Assembly (NCBI RefSeq): GCF_026344135.1
Contig: NZ_JAPKNA010000002.1
Span: 744,001-808,000, forward strand
Length of the DNA: 64,000 bases
Source of the DNA: Alcaligenes parafaecalis
GTDB lineage: Bacteria > Pseudomonadota > Gammaproteobacteria > Burkholderiales > Burkholderiaceae_B
Reading direction: 5' to 3'
Of the stretch, positions 42,350-51,161 are shown piece after piece (within the stretch, counting starts at the first letter, position 1; each line of letters opens with the position of its first letter). Below the pieces are notes generated by a model. That model was not told the DNA's origin and searched no databases. It worked only from the letters and a program-made list of their open reading frames with translations. A program made the translations under genes and the position numbers.

Positions 42350-43156
42350 TCAGGCTTGCAGAGCGTCCAGCACGGCCTGGTTGAAGGCCTTGGGGTTGGC
42401 CAGATTCATGCCATGCGCAGCCAAGGGAATACGGTGGAATTGATCCTCGCGCCGATGTTGACGGATGATGTCCATGCAGTGGTGGTAGCGCGTGGGGCTG
42501 CTTTCACCGGTGATGAAGCTCAGGGGCGCATCAAGCTGCTTGAGCCATTCCAGTGCGGGGCCTTGATTAGGCTCTTGTCGTTGCTCGAGCATGGTGTGGG
42601 CATTGTCCTGAATCATCTCGCGAAACCAGCGCGTCATTTGCTTCCAGGTTCCCGAGCCGTTGACGGTATCGATGAATAAGGCCATCGCACCGTCCCGGTC
42701 GCCTTGTTCCAGGCGCTCAGCGACTTGCTGGAATAAAGGGGCGTAGGAGTAGGTTCCGGGGGTTGGAAAGCCGGGGTCGGCCAAGGTCAGGCTGGCAACA
42801 CGCTCTGGCATACCCTGGGCCAGCAACAAGGCCACGTGGCCACCGCGGGAGTGGCCCACGATATGAACCTTCTCATCAGGAATATGCTGGTCCAGCAGGG
42901 CCTGCAAGTCCTGAGCATGCTGCGCGGTGCTGAAGTTGCCAGGGCTGGGCGCACCGGGCCAGTAAGAGCGCAGGCTGGGTGCCAGCACTCGATAGTCAGT
43001 GGCGAAAGCGGGAATCTGCCAGCGCCAGTAACGCCAATCACATAAAGAGCCGTGGATCAGCAAAACAGGGGTGCCCTGGCCTTGATCGACGAAAGTGTGG
43101 CGATAGCCTTGGGCGGTCAGTTCAAGCGTGGAGAAGTCGGCAAACGGGTTTGTCAT
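42350..43156 (-). CDS. Alpha/beta hydrolase
   Basis: This 268-residue alpha/beta-fold hydrolase has the oxyanion region LLIHGSLCDWRYWRWQIP and the nucleophile elbow VGHSRGGH. A late catalytic histidine lies in LAAHGMNLANP. The strand and helix order fits epoxide-hydrolase/haloperoxidase-like esterases. The ATG at 43156 was chosen; a TTG nine bases upstream is less likely. The substrate is not evident. It lies downstream of the tol operon terminator. Confidence 0.88.
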   Translation of the reverse strand: MTNPFADFSTLELTAQGYRHTFVDQGQGTPVLLIHGSLCDWRYWRWQIPAFATDYRVLAPSLRSYWPGAPSPGNFSTAQHAQDLQALLDQHIPDEKVHIVGHSRGGHVALLLAQGMPERVASLTLADPGFPTPGTYSYAPLFQQVAERLEQGDRDGAMALFIDTVNGSGTWKQMTRWFREMIQDNAHTMLEQRQEPNQGPALEWLKQLDAPLSFITGESSPTRYHHCMDIIRQHRREDQFHRIPLAAHGMNLANPKAFNQAVLDALQA

Positions 43157-43193
43157 GGCAAGCAATAAAAGTCAGGCAAGGAGCGATCGCCTG

Positions 43194-43224
43194 AAAAAAA
43201 CAGACCGGGTCTGAACCCGGTCCG
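43194..43224 (-). terminator. Rho-independent terminator of the tol operon
   Basis: GACCGGGT (43203-43210) pairs with ACCCGGTC (43215-43222) over a CTGA loop. The seven A at 43194-43200 form the U tract of the minus-strand transcript, 20-50 bases after cpoB. Confidence 0.85.
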
Positions 43225-43245
43225 TATGGTCTTGATGCAGCTAGT

Positions 43246-43932
43246 TTATTCCAGCAGTTTCAAGCGGCTGCGTGCGGTTTCAGCCGCTTCAGCTTGTGGG
43301 TAGTCTTTGACGATACGTTGCAAGGTGGTTTTGGCACCGCTCAGATCGTTCAGTTCGATCTGGCTGGAGGCTGTCACCATCAATGCGTCAGCGGCACGTG
43401 GGCTTTGTGGAGAAGCCTTCACGAAAGCCTGCAGTTTCTGGATAGAGGTTTTGAAGCTTTTGACGGCGTACAGGCTGCTGCCTTCGTAAAAACGTACTTC
43501 GTCAGCCAGAACGCTGGTGGGGTAGGCGGCCAGAAAGCCAGCAAAGGCATCGGCGGCTGGTTTGTATTGGCCAGCACGGTAGGCGTCCATGGCGCTATCG
43601 AAAACGGCCTGTTCTTGTGGGTCTGCAGCGTGGGGGCTTTGTTGCCCGGCAGGCGCATTGTTCTGGCCTTGACCGCTGGCTTGCCAGCTCAATTTTTCTA
43701 CTTGGCCGCGCAGCGACACAACTTCGGAGCGCAGAGTGTCAATTTGATCAGCCAATTGCAGGCGAGCCTGGGTGTTTTGCTCGTTCATCTGACGAATTTG
43801 CTGCCGCAGCTCCAAAATGGCGCGTCGGGCCTCGTCATCGGCAAAAGCCTTGGCCGGCAGGCTGGCGAACAGGGCGGCCGTAGCGATCAGGGCAACGGTC
43901 GCGAGACGAAAAGGCTTTTTATAAGCGTGCAT
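43246..43932 (-). CDS. cpoB: Cell division coordinator CpoB (YbgF)
   Basis: CpoB is a periplasmic protein that couples Tol-Pal constriction with peptidoglycan synthesis. The 228-residue protein has a signal peptide (cut near AKAFADD) and an N-terminal trimeric coiled coil (about 30-85, rich in RQQIRQMNEQ and LADQIDTLRSEVVSLRGQVEKL). C-terminal TPR repeats follow (AVFDSAMDAYRAGQYKPA, GSSLYAVKSFKTSIQKLQAF). The ATG at 43932 gives the signal peptide. It is the last gene of the tol operon, separated from pal by 216 bases and a hairpin. Confidence 0.94.
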   Translation of the reverse strand: MHAYKKPFRLATVALIATAALFASLPAKAFADDEARRAILELRQQIRQMNEQNTQARLQLADQIDTLRSEVVSLRGQVEKLSWQASGQGQNNAPAGQQSPHAADPQEQAVFDSAMDAYRAGQYKPAADAFAGFLAAYPTSVLADEVRFYEGSSLYAVKSFKTSIQKLQAFVKASPQSPRAADALMVTASSQIELNDLSGAKTTLQRIVKDYPQAEAAETARSRLKLLE

Positions 43933-44088
43933 AGTGAAGTCCGTTAAAAAATGTGCATCCGCAGTGCGCAGGCTCCTCACCTGCCGGTTTCCCCTCTGTT
44001 GGGGGCTGTGATCTAGGGGCTTTGCCTTGGCCTGGCAAGTCCGCCGTCCAGCATAACGAATTTTCAGTGGATCGGGCGTACTGCCGAT

Positions 44089-44123
44089 AAAAAACGCCGC
44101 GGCGTTAACAACCGCCACGGCGT
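44089..44123 (-). terminator. Hairpin between pal and cpoB, possible partial terminator
   Basis: A palindromic GC-rich segment (ACGCCGCGGCGT, with further pairing to CCGC...GGCGT downstream) is preceded on the plus strand by a run of A at 44089-44094, giving a short U tract for the minus-strand message. It could reduce read-through into cpoB. Confidence 0.5.
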
Positions 44124-44148
44124 CGGAACCACTTGGTCGATGCAGGAA

Positions 44149-44649
44149 TTATCGTTGGTAAACGATGTCTGCGCGACGGTTTTCAGCGTAATCAGCTTCG
44201 GTGTTACCCAAGGCTTTTGGACGCTCTTTACCAAAGCTCACAGCTTCGATCTGGCTGTTGCTCACGCCCAGCAGACCCAGCATGCGTGCAACGGCGTCGG
44301 AACGACGCTGACCCAGAGCCAAGTTGTACTCGGCGCCGCCACGCTCGTCGGTATTACCTTCGATGCGAACGGTTTGCTGAGGATGGCTGCTCAGGTACGA
44401 AGCGTGCATTTCTACCAGGCCACGGTACTGGTCGTTAACCACGTAGCTGTCGTAGTCAAAGAACACCGAGCGTTGTTGTGCCAGTGGGCTTTGAGGGTTG
44501 AAGGGGTCCATGATCTGGCCTGCGCTAGCAGAGTCCGATCCTGTACCGCCGGTTGAACCGGAGTTTTGATCCAGAGGAACCGAGCTGCAAGCAGCAAGGG
44601 CGGCAGCCATAACGGCGAGGGTAAGACTTTTAAGAATGCGCGAGCTCAT
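44149..44649 (-). CDS. pal: Peptidoglycan-associated lipoprotein Pal
   Basis: Pal anchors the outer membrane to peptidoglycan and interacts with TolB and TolA. The 166-residue precursor has a lipoprotein signal peptide with the lipobox cysteine at residue 21 (LAAC). The C-terminal OmpA-like domain contains FFDYDSYVV, IEGNTDERGGAEYNLALGQRR and NRRADIVY. The ATG at 44649 follows AAGGAA. It is immediately downstream of tolB in the tol operon. Confidence 0.97.
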   Translation of the reverse strand: MSSRILKSLTLAVMAAALAACSSVPLDQNSGSTGGTGSDSASAGQIMDPFNPQSPLAQQRSVFFDYDSYVVNDQYRGLVEMHASYLSSHPQQTVRIEGNTDERGGAEYNLALGQRRSDAVARMLGLLGVSNSQIEAVSFGKERPKALGNTEADYAENRRADIVYQR

Positions 44650-44683
44650 TTGAATTCCTTTTGAAAAAGAGTCACACAGGATG

Positions 44684-45994
44684 TCAGTTGGTAAATGGTC
44701 CCCAGGTGGGTTCGCGTACTTTGCCATTCAAAGACGAGAGGGTCTGACGAACGCGACCGTCCACGGATGTCACAGCTAGGACACTGCGGCCCCCCTGAAC
44801 AGAACTATATAAGATCTGCATCCCATTAGGGGCGAAACTCGGAGACTGATCGTCGGGACCTGTCGTCAGCAGTTGCTCTGCTCCTGATGCCATATCTTGA
44901 ATGGCAATTCGGAAAGCACCGTTTCTGCGTGTGACGTATACAAGCCTAGTACCGTCTGCAGAGACCTCCGGTGAAATATTGTAACTCCCGTTGAAGGTAA
45001 TACGCTGCGCATCCTCACCACCCAGACTCACTTTGTAAATGTTGGGAGCACCACCACGATCGCTCACAAATACAAGGGAGTTGCCATCGGGCATAAAACT
45101 CGGTTCAGTATCGATCAAGGGAGAACGCATCACGCGGCGCAATCCGGATCCGTCCGTATTTAGCGTGTAAATCTGCGAAATACCGTCTCTGGAGAGCACA
45201 ACAGCGACCTGATTGCCGTTTGGAGCCCATGCAGGACTACTGTTGTTGCCCTTGAAATTAGCTAAAGGTTCACGGTGACCCGTGGCCAAAGTTTGCACAT
45301 ATACAACAGGTTTGTCGTTTTCAAAGCTCACATAAGCCAGCTTTTTACCGTCAGGAGACCAGGCTGGAGAGATGATTGAGTGTCGAGAACGCAACATTAC
45401 CTGCGGATTTTGACCGTCAGAGTCAGCAATTTGTAACTCGAAATTGTTGCCCGTTTGCAACACGTAGGCCAATCGGGTGGAGAAAACGCCACGTACACCC
45501 GTAATTTTTTCATAAATCCGGTCTGCAATCTGGTGCGAAATGCGGCGCAGCTCTTTTTCGCTGCCTGCAAAAGCGACGCCATCCATCTGCGTTTGACGGA
45601 CTGAATCCACCAGGCGATAGCTGATGGAATATTGGCCGCCCGCCTGGGAGACCGAACCGTAGGCCAGGTAATCAGCACCGCGATTGCGCCATTCGTCGTA
45701 GGCAATCGTGCTTTCTGCATTCAGACCAGCGCCGGTGGCATTGATCAATTGGAATTGACCCGAACGCGTCAGGTCAGCACGGATAACTTCAGCCAGGGAC
45801 TGGCTGGCTGGATTGTCAGCAAAATCGGCGATCGCGATGGGGTACTGAGTAGCACCCACACCCGATATATCGACTCGCAGTTGGGCCTGGGCCGGTTGGC
45901 TGGCGAACATGCCAGCGGCCAGGGCAAACGCTCCAGTGGCCGAGGCGCGCCAATGACGAGCAAAACTCGCCAGGGCAGGGGTAGCGGCGGTCAT
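44684..45994 (-). CDS. tolB: Tol-Pal system protein TolB
   Basis: TolB is the periplasmic beta-propeller that links TolA with Pal. The 436-residue protein has a signal peptide ending SQPAQAQLRVDI and the N-terminal TolB domain. A six-bladed propeller follows with repeated blades such as SIISPAWSPDGKKLAYVSF, NSSPAWAPNGNQVAVVLS and YNISPEVSADGTRLVYV. The length is normal. It is located between tolA and pal with short gaps. Confidence 0.97.
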   Translation of the reverse strand: MTAATPALASFARHWRASATGAFALAAGMFASQPAQAQLRVDISGVGATQYPIAIADFADNPASQSLAEVIRADLTRSGQFQLINATGAGLNAESTIAYDEWRNRGADYLAYGSVSQAGGQYSISYRLVDSVRQTQMDGVAFAGSEKELRRISHQIADRIYEKITGVRGVFSTRLAYVLQTGNNFELQIADSDGQNPQVMLRSRHSIISPAWSPDGKKLAYVSFENDKPVVYVQTLATGHREPLANFKGNNSSPAWAPNGNQVAVVLSRDGISQIYTLNTDGSGLRRVMRSPLIDTEPSFMPDGNSLVFVSDRGGAPNIYKVSLGGEDAQRITFNGSYNISPEVSADGTRLVYVTRRNGAFRIAIQDMASGAEQLLTTGPDDQSPSFAPNGMQILYSSVQGGRSVLAVTSVDGRVRQTLSSLNGKVREPTWGPFTN

Positions 45995-46009
45995 TATGCA
46001 ATCTCCTGA

Positions 46010-47128
46010 TTAATCGAACATACGGTACTCACCATCAATATACGATGGGTAGCTACCGCTAGGCGGTTTGGGGAAAGGGCTGCAACGGGCAAGACCCTTG
46101 GATACGGCATCATCGAACTGCGCGATGCCGGACGATCGTTTGATTTGAACGCGATTAGGCGTGCCGTCGGCATTCAGGTCCACGCGGTACTGCAGTGCGG
46201 GGTTGCCACGCACTTCAGAGCGAGGAGGGGTGCTGTAGACCACGCCAGGCTGCACGCAAGCGCGCACCTTGGCGGCGTAGCCACCATCACCACCACCGCC
46301 ACCGGCCTGGTTACGGTCTGCGGTGCCGCCGGGACGGCCTGGGGCACCTTCACGCATGGCACGGCGGAAGGCTTCTTCCTTGGCCTTGCGCTCGGCATCC
46401 GCCTTGGCTTTGGCAGCGGCATCAGCACGGGCTTTGCGTTCAGCGTCTGCTTTGGCCTTTGCCTCGGCGTCGGCCTTGGCTTTCGCTTCTGCATCTGCTT
46501 TGGCTTTGCGTTCAGCATCCGCTTTGGCTTTGGCGTCAGCCTCGGCTTTGGCCTTGCGATCTGCTTCTGCCTTGGCTTTTGACTCAGCTTCTGCCTTGTC
46601 CTTGCGTTCCTGTTCCTGCTTTTCCTTCTGTTCGCGCTCACGACGTTCAGCGGCTAGCTTGTCCTGACGCTGTTTTTCCAGACGTTCCTGTTCCAGCTTT
46701 TCTTCACGCTCTTTTTTCTCGCGTTCTTTGCGGGCTTCTTCCAAAGCGATTTCGGGATCGACTTCAGGTTCAGCAGGAGGGGTTACCTTGGCAGGCTCAG
46801 GAGGTGGCTTGGGGGCCGGAGGCGGTTCAGGTTCTGGTTCAGGCTTGGGTTCTGGCTCTGGAGCCGGTTCAGGCTCAGGCTGCGGCTCGGGTTCAGCCTC
46901 GGGGGCTTCGGGATCAGCATTGACGGCCGCATCGGGCGCGACACCGTCCATCCACAATTCGACCTGCACCGCATTGGGTGTTTTGGGTGCAGAAAAAAGG
47001 GCTCCCGCCAAAATGGCGAGCAGCAACAGCCCGTGCAGACCCAGGGCGATGAGCAAGCCGCGCCGATCTTCCTTTTGCTCAGGCGAGCGCAGCGCCTGAT
47101 TGCGGGTATTGCGTGTTCTGTGCTTCAT
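46010..47128 (-). CDS. tolA: Tol-Pal system protein TolA
   Basis: TolA transmits energy from TolQR across the periplasm. The 372-residue protein has one N-terminal membrane helix (about 24-45), then a proline/glutamate-rich stretch (about 70-125). A long charged helix of repeated Ala-Lys-Ala-Asp-Ala-Glu units follows (about 130-265), and a compact C-terminal domain ends in FPKPPSGSYPSYIDGEYRMF. The repeat region is encoded by nearly repeated DNA (about 46330-46730) and is likely to vary in length between strains. Confidence 0.95.
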   Translation of the reverse strand: MKHRTRNTRNQALRSPEQKEDRRGLLIALGLHGLLLLAILAGALFSAPKTPNAVQVELWMDGVAPDAAVNADPEAPEAEPEPQPEPEPAPEPEPKPEPEPEPPPAPKPPPEPAKVTPPAEPEVDPEIALEEARKEREKKEREEKLEQERLEKQRQDKLAAERREREQKEKQEQERKDKAEAESKAKAEADRKAKAEADAKAKADAERKAKADAEAKAKADAEAKAKADAERKARADAAAKAKADAERKAKEEAFRRAMREGAPGRPGGTADRNQAGGGGGDGGYAAKVRACVQPGVVYSTPPRSEVRGNPALQYRVDLNADGTPNRVQIKRSSGIAQFDDAVSKGLARCSPFPKPPSGSYPSYIDGEYRMFD

Positions 47129-47178
47129 TCAGTTCAGGTTTTTCGCGCCGGATGGCGAGCACGCTATCCGGCCAGAGG

Positions 47179-47625
47179 TTATTTGCGAGCGTCGGTGTCG
47201 CTATTGCGATCGACGATCAGACCCAGGCGGTTGATGCCGTTGGAGCGCAGTTCATCCATCAAGCCCATAACGGTCTCGTAGGGAACTTTGCCGTCAGCGG
47301 CAATGACAACCGGGCTGTCGGCCTGCATGCGCGAGCGCACTTCGTTGATCAATGTGGACTTCTCGATGTTCATGAACTCGGAGCCCGCATCGCGCAGTCG
47401 AATGGCCAGCTTGCCGTCCTTATCAACCTGGATTTCCACCGGCTTGGCGGGCACTTCGGAGGCTTGGCCTACCGAGGGCAATTCCACCAGACCGGGGGTA
47501 ATCATGGGAGCGGTGACCATGAAGATCACCAGCAGCACCAGCATCACGTCGATATAAGGGACGACGTTGATTTCATTTTTCATGCGCCGGCCGTGACGGC
47601 CAGTGCTTCCACGCATCGATGGCAT
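47179..47625 (-). CDS. tolR: Tol-Pal system protein TolR (ExbD family)
   Basis: TolR is part of the proton-driven TolQR motor. The 148-residue protein has a short cytoplasmic N-terminus and one membrane helix with the essential Asp in INVVPYIDVMLVLLVIFMVTAP. A periplasmic ExbD-like domain follows. Its start shares a base with the tolQ stop (TGATG). It precedes tolA by about 50 bases. Confidence 0.97.
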   Translation of the reverse strand: MPSMRGSTGRHGRRMKNEINVVPYIDVMLVLLVIFMVTAPMITPGLVELPSVGQASEVPAKPVEIQVDKDGKLAIRLRDAGSEFMNIEKSTLINEVRSRMQADSPVVIAADGKVPYETVMGLMDELRSNGINRLGLIVDRNSDTDARK

Positions 47626-48299
47626 CAGTTCACCTGCCGCTGCAAGATGTTCAGAAATTCGTCGATAAAGCTGTCAAAGCGGATCGAGATGCGATCCAGT
47701 TCGTTGGTAAAGCGGTTGTAGGCCACCACGGCGGGGATAGCGGCAAACAGACCAATGGCCGTGGCGATCAGCGCTTCGGCAATACCGGGAGCGACCGAGG
47801 CCAGGGTGGCTTGTTGCATGCCGGACAGGCCGATAAAGGCGTGCATGATCCCCCAGACGGTACCGAGCAAGCCGATGTAGGGGCTGACCGAACCGGCAGA
47901 GGCCAGGAAGTTCAGGTGGGTTTCCAGCGTATCCATTTCGCGCTGGTAGCTGGCGCGCATGGCACGGCGTGGACCGTCCAGCAGGGCAGGGCCAGAGCTT
48001 TGGCTGCGGCGTGCCTTGATGAACTCGGTCATCCCTGCTTCAAAAATACGGGCCAGGGCACCGTGTTCAGCACGACGCGAGGAAATGGATTGCTGAAGCA
48101 CGGCCAGATCGCCACCCGCCCAGAAATCGTCCTCAAAGCGGCGGGTCTGTTCCAGCGTGCGTTTAAGTGCAGCCCTTTTACTGAAAATATAGGCCCACGA
48201 GAGAATCGAAATTCCCAACAGAATCAGCATGACGAGCTGAACGGGAATACTGGCATCGAGAAGTAGCGAAATCAGCGACAGGTCGCTAGTAGCTTGCAT
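47625..48299 (-). CDS. tolQ: Tol-Pal system protein TolQ (ExbB/MotA family)
   Basis: TolQ forms the proton channel with TolR. The 224-residue protein has three membrane helices: one at the N-terminus (IPVQLVMLILLGISILSWAYIF) and two in the second half (SPYIGLLGTVWGIMHAFIGL and IATAIGLFAAIPAVVAYN). The characteristic conserved Pro/Gly/Thr pattern is in VSPYIGLLGTVWG and APGIAEALIATAIGL. It is the second gene of the operon, two bases after ybgC. Confidence 0.97.
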   Translation of the reverse strand: MQATSDLSLISLLLDASIPVQLVMLILLGISILSWAYIFSKRAALKRTLEQTRRFEDDFWAGGDLAVLQQSISSRRAEHGALARIFEAGMTEFIKARRSQSSGPALLDGPRRAMRASYQREMDTLETHLNFLASAGSVSPYIGLLGTVWGIMHAFIGLSGMQQATLASVAPGIAEALIATAIGLFAAIPAVVAYNRFTNELDRISIRFDSFIDEFLNILQRQVN

Positions 48300-48301
48300 G
48301 G

Positions 48302-48727
48302 TCAGTCCTGAACCTTTTCCAAGAGGGTACGTAAATCAGAGTCCAGCTTGCTTGGACGAAGCGTGGTGGCGTCAACGCAAACAATTTGGATAGTGCTTTG
48401 GCATAACAGTTCCCCACCTCGCAGGGCACCTTGTTCGAAATGGATGGTAGCCGAACCCAGTTGGGTAATGCGGCTGCGCACCGAGATCAGATCATCGAGC
48501 CGGGCAGGTTTGAGATATTGTATTTCAACCTTCTTGACTACGAACAGGCGTTGATTCTGCTCCGCCACGTCCGATTGGTTTACGCCCAAATTCCTGAGCC
48601 ATTCCGTGCGCGCACGCTCAAAGAACTTCAGGTAGTTGGCGTAATATACGATCCCCCCAGCGTCGGTGTCCTCGTAATATACGCGAATATCAAGCCGAGC
48701 CTGGGTGTCCCACTTGTCATTAAGCAT
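48302..48727 (-). CDS. ybgC: Tol-Pal-associated acyl-CoA thioesterase YbgC
   Basis: YbgC is a hotdog-fold thioesterase whose gene heads the tol operon in most proteobacteria. The 141-residue protein has the motif RVYYEDTDAGGIVYYANYLKFFERARTEW, with the catalytic Asp in YEDTD. An upstream extension to 48772 (GTG) was rejected because the family begins near the ATG at 48727. It probably acts on acyl-CoA or acyl carrier protein; its link to Tol function is not settled. Confidence 0.95.
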   Translation of the reverse strand: MLNDKWDTQARLDIRVYYEDTDAGGIVYYANYLKFFERARTEWLRNLGVNQSDVAEQNQRLFVVKKVEIQYLKPARLDDLISVRSRITQLGSATIHFEQGALRGGELLCQSTIQIVCVDATTLRPSKLDSDLRTLLEKVQD

Positions 48728-48793
48728 GTCGTTCGTAAAAGAGTTTATGTTGACGGGCAGGGCGTGGCACACGGCCAGCCCTGCTTGGAGTCC

Positions 48794-50530
48794 TTACAGC
48801 GTGGCCAAACGCTCGACGCTGACCTGAGCAATCTGCTCCACCGGCACGTTGGTGCTGCTGGCATCACGGCGGGCTTGCATCTCGACAACGCCTTCTTTCA
48901 GGCCGCGCTCGCCAATGGTAATGCGCAGCGGCACACCAATCAGCTCCCAGTCGGCAAACATGATGCCGGGGCGGGCATCGCGGTCATCCAGGATCACATC
49001 CACGCCTTGCTCTTTAAGCTGGGTGTACAGATCAGTCGCAGTCTGACGGACGGCATCGCTTTTGGTAAAGCCGATCGGGCAGATCACCACTTCAAACGGA
49101 GCCAGGGCGCGAGGCCAGATCATGCCGCGTTCGTCATGGTTCTGCTCGATGGCAGCAGCCGCAATACGGCTGACACCAATGCCATAACAACCCATTTGCA
49201 TGACAGCAGGTTTACCATCAGTTTCCAAAAAGGTCGCGTTCAGCTTCTTGGAGTAGACGTCGCCCAGGAAGAAGACGTGGCCTACTTCAATACCGCGCTG
49301 GATAGCCAGCTTGCCGCCTTCGGGGGCAGGGTCACCGTGTACGACGTTGCGCAGATCGGCCTTGATAGGCTCGGGCAGGTCACGGCCCCAGTTCACGCCG
49401 GTATGGTGGAAGCCTTCTTCGTTTGCGCCACAGACAAAGTCGCTCATGTTGGCTACGGTCAGGTCGGCAATGACTTGCACAGGCTGACGGGTGCCGATGG
49501 GGCCCAGGTAGCCAGGCTTGCAGCCAAAGGTCGTGACGATTTCTTCCTCAGTGGCCAGGCGGTGGCCTTTTTCAAAGCCAGCCAGTTTGGAAACCTTGAT
49601 GTCGTTGACTTCATGGTCGCCACGCACCAGCAGCAAGTGCACGGTGGTTTTAGTTTGGCCGTCTTCTTCCACGTCGGTAGCCAGCACCACGGATTTAACG
49701 GTCGCGCTCAGGTCCAGACCCAGTTGCTGGGCAACCAGTTCACATTTTGGGGCGTCTGGTGTGGCTGTCTTGACCAGCGCCTGGCCAGGAGCAGCACGCT
49801 CGGCCAGCAGGCAAGGAGCGGGAGCCAGCTCAATATTGGCGGCGTAGTCGGTATCGGGGTTGTAGACCAGCAAGTCTTCGCCGGTATCAGCAATGACCTG
49901 GAATTCATGACTGCGGGTACCACCAATCGAGCCGGTATCGGCAGCCACGGCACGGAAGTTCAGGCCCAGACGACCGAAGATGCGCATGTAAGCGTCATAC
50001 ATATTGTCGTAGCTGGCCTGGGCGTCTTCAGCGTTGCGGTCAAAGGAATAGGCATCCTTCATGGTGAATTCGCGGCCGCGCATCAAACCAAAACGGGGAC
50101 GACGCTCGTCACGGAATTTGGTTTGAATATGGTAGAAGTTGATGGGCAACTGGCGCCAGCTATGGATCTCGTTGCGAGCGATGTCCGTGATGACTTCTTC
50201 AGAGGTGGGCTGCAGCACGAAGTCGCGCTGGTGGCGGTCCTTGATACGGAGCAGCTCGTCGCCATATTTTTCCCAACGACCCGACTCTACCCAGAGTTCG
50301 GCAGGCTGGACCACAGGCATCAGCAGTTCAATGGCGCCGGAGCGGTCCATTTCCTGACGGATGATGTTTTCAATCTTGCGCAGCACGCGCAAACCCATAG
50401 GCATATAGGTATAGATACCGCCGGCCGCTTTACGGATCATGCCGGCACGCGTCATGAGCTGGTGGCTGGCAACTTCGGCCTCGGTAGGCGCTTCTTTCAG
50501 GGTATTAATGTGATACTGGCTAGCATGCAT
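48794..50530 (-). CDS. proS: Prolyl-tRNA synthetase
   Basis: ProS charges tRNA-Pro. The 578-residue bacterial-type enzyme starts MHASQYHINTLKEAPTEAEVASHQLMTRAGMIRKAAGGIYTYMPMG and has the class II motifs FGLMRGREFTMKDAYSF and GCYGIGVSRIAAAAIEQNHDERGM. It contains the YbaK-like editing insertion and a C-terminal anticodon domain. It lies upstream of the ybgC-tol operon on the minus strand, 66 bases away. Divergent rppH starts 64 bases on the other side. A very long antisense frame across it is a shadow. Confidence 0.98.
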   Translation of the reverse strand: MHASQYHINTLKEAPTEAEVASHQLMTRAGMIRKAAGGIYTYMPMGLRVLRKIENIIRQEMDRSGAIELLMPVVQPAELWVESGRWEKYGDELLRIKDRHQRDFVLQPTSEEVITDIARNEIHSWRQLPINFYHIQTKFRDERRPRFGLMRGREFTMKDAYSFDRNAEDAQASYDNMYDAYMRIFGRLGLNFRAVAADTGSIGGTRSHEFQVIADTGEDLLVYNPDTDYAANIELAPAPCLLAERAAPGQALVKTATPDAPKCELVAQQLGLDLSATVKSVVLATDVEEDGQTKTTVHLLLVRGDHEVNDIKVSKLAGFEKGHRLATEEEIVTTFGCKPGYLGPIGTRQPVQVIADLTVANMSDFVCGANEEGFHHTGVNWGRDLPEPIKADLRNVVHGDPAPEGGKLAIQRGIEVGHVFFLGDVYSKKLNATFLETDGKPAVMQMGCYGIGVSRIAAAAIEQNHDERGMIWPRALAPFEVVICPIGFTKSDAVRQTATDLYTQLKEQGVDVILDDRDARPGIMFADWELIGVPLRITIGERGLKEGVVEMQARRDASSTNVPVEQIAQVSVERLATL

Positions 50531-50594
50531 GGTAGGGAACTCGTCAGGTACGTATAATCAGATCTAATTGTATTGAATTCGTTAGAGGTGGCCT

Positions 50595-51161
50595 ATGTTA
50601 GATCGTGAAGGCTACCGTCCTAATGTCGGAATTATCCTCGTTAATCGCAAGAACGAGGTTTTTTGGGGCAAGCGTATTCGGGAACATGCCTGGCAGTTCC
50701 CGCAAGGCGGTATCAAATACGGTGAAACACCCGTACAAGCGATGTACCGCGAACTGCATGAAGAAGTGGGCTTGCTGCCTGAGCATATCCGTATATTAGG
50801 CCGGACGCGAGATTGGCTTCGCTACAACGTGCCCAATCATTTTGTACGTCGGGAGGCGCGCGGCCATTACAAGGGTCAGAAACAAATCTGGTTCCTGTTG
50901 CGGCTGGTAGGGCGAGACAGTGATGTCTGCCTGCGTTCTTCCTCGACGCCGGAGTTTGATGCATGGCGTTGGAGTCAATATTGGGTGCCACTTGATTCAG
51001 TGATTGAGTTCAAGCGGGAAGTCTATCAGCAAGCGCTGAACGAGCTGTCGGATATTTTGTTCCGACGGCGCCAGGAAAATCGTTATTTACGTCAGCGCCT
51101 TCAAAGCGCAGTTGATGCCGATACCTTAGATAGCAGGGATCATGCGCATATTATTGGTTGA
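50595..51161 (+). CDS. rppH: RNA pyrophosphohydrolase (Nudix)
   Basis: RppH removes pyrophosphate from the 5' end of mRNA and so triggers decay. The 188-residue protein starts MLDREGYRPNVGIILVN and has the Nudix box GGIKYGETPVQAMYRELHEEVGL (residues about 36-58), typical of NudH/RppH. GAGGTGG precedes the ATG. Its end overlaps the response-regulator start by 20 bases, so the genes may be co-transcribed. The functional link to the two-component system is unclear. Confidence 0.95.
   Translation: MLDREGYRPNVGIILVNRKNEVFWGKRIREHAWQFPQGGIKYGETPVQAMYRELHEEVGLLPEHIRILGRTRDWLRYNVPNHFVRREARGHYKGQKQIWFLLRLVGRDSDVCLRSSSTPEFDAWRWSQYWVPLDSVIEFKREVYQQALNELSDILFRRRQENRYLRQRLQSAVDADTLDSRDHAHIIG

Noticed and set aside
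46145..46923. Long frames antisense to the TolA repeat region
   Set aside because: The repetitive TolA codons open all frames; TolA order and domains are clear.
48431..50557. A 708-codon open frame antisense to proS
   Set aside because: The full-length prolyl-tRNA synthetase with class II motifs is on the minus strand; this frame has composition typical of a shadow.
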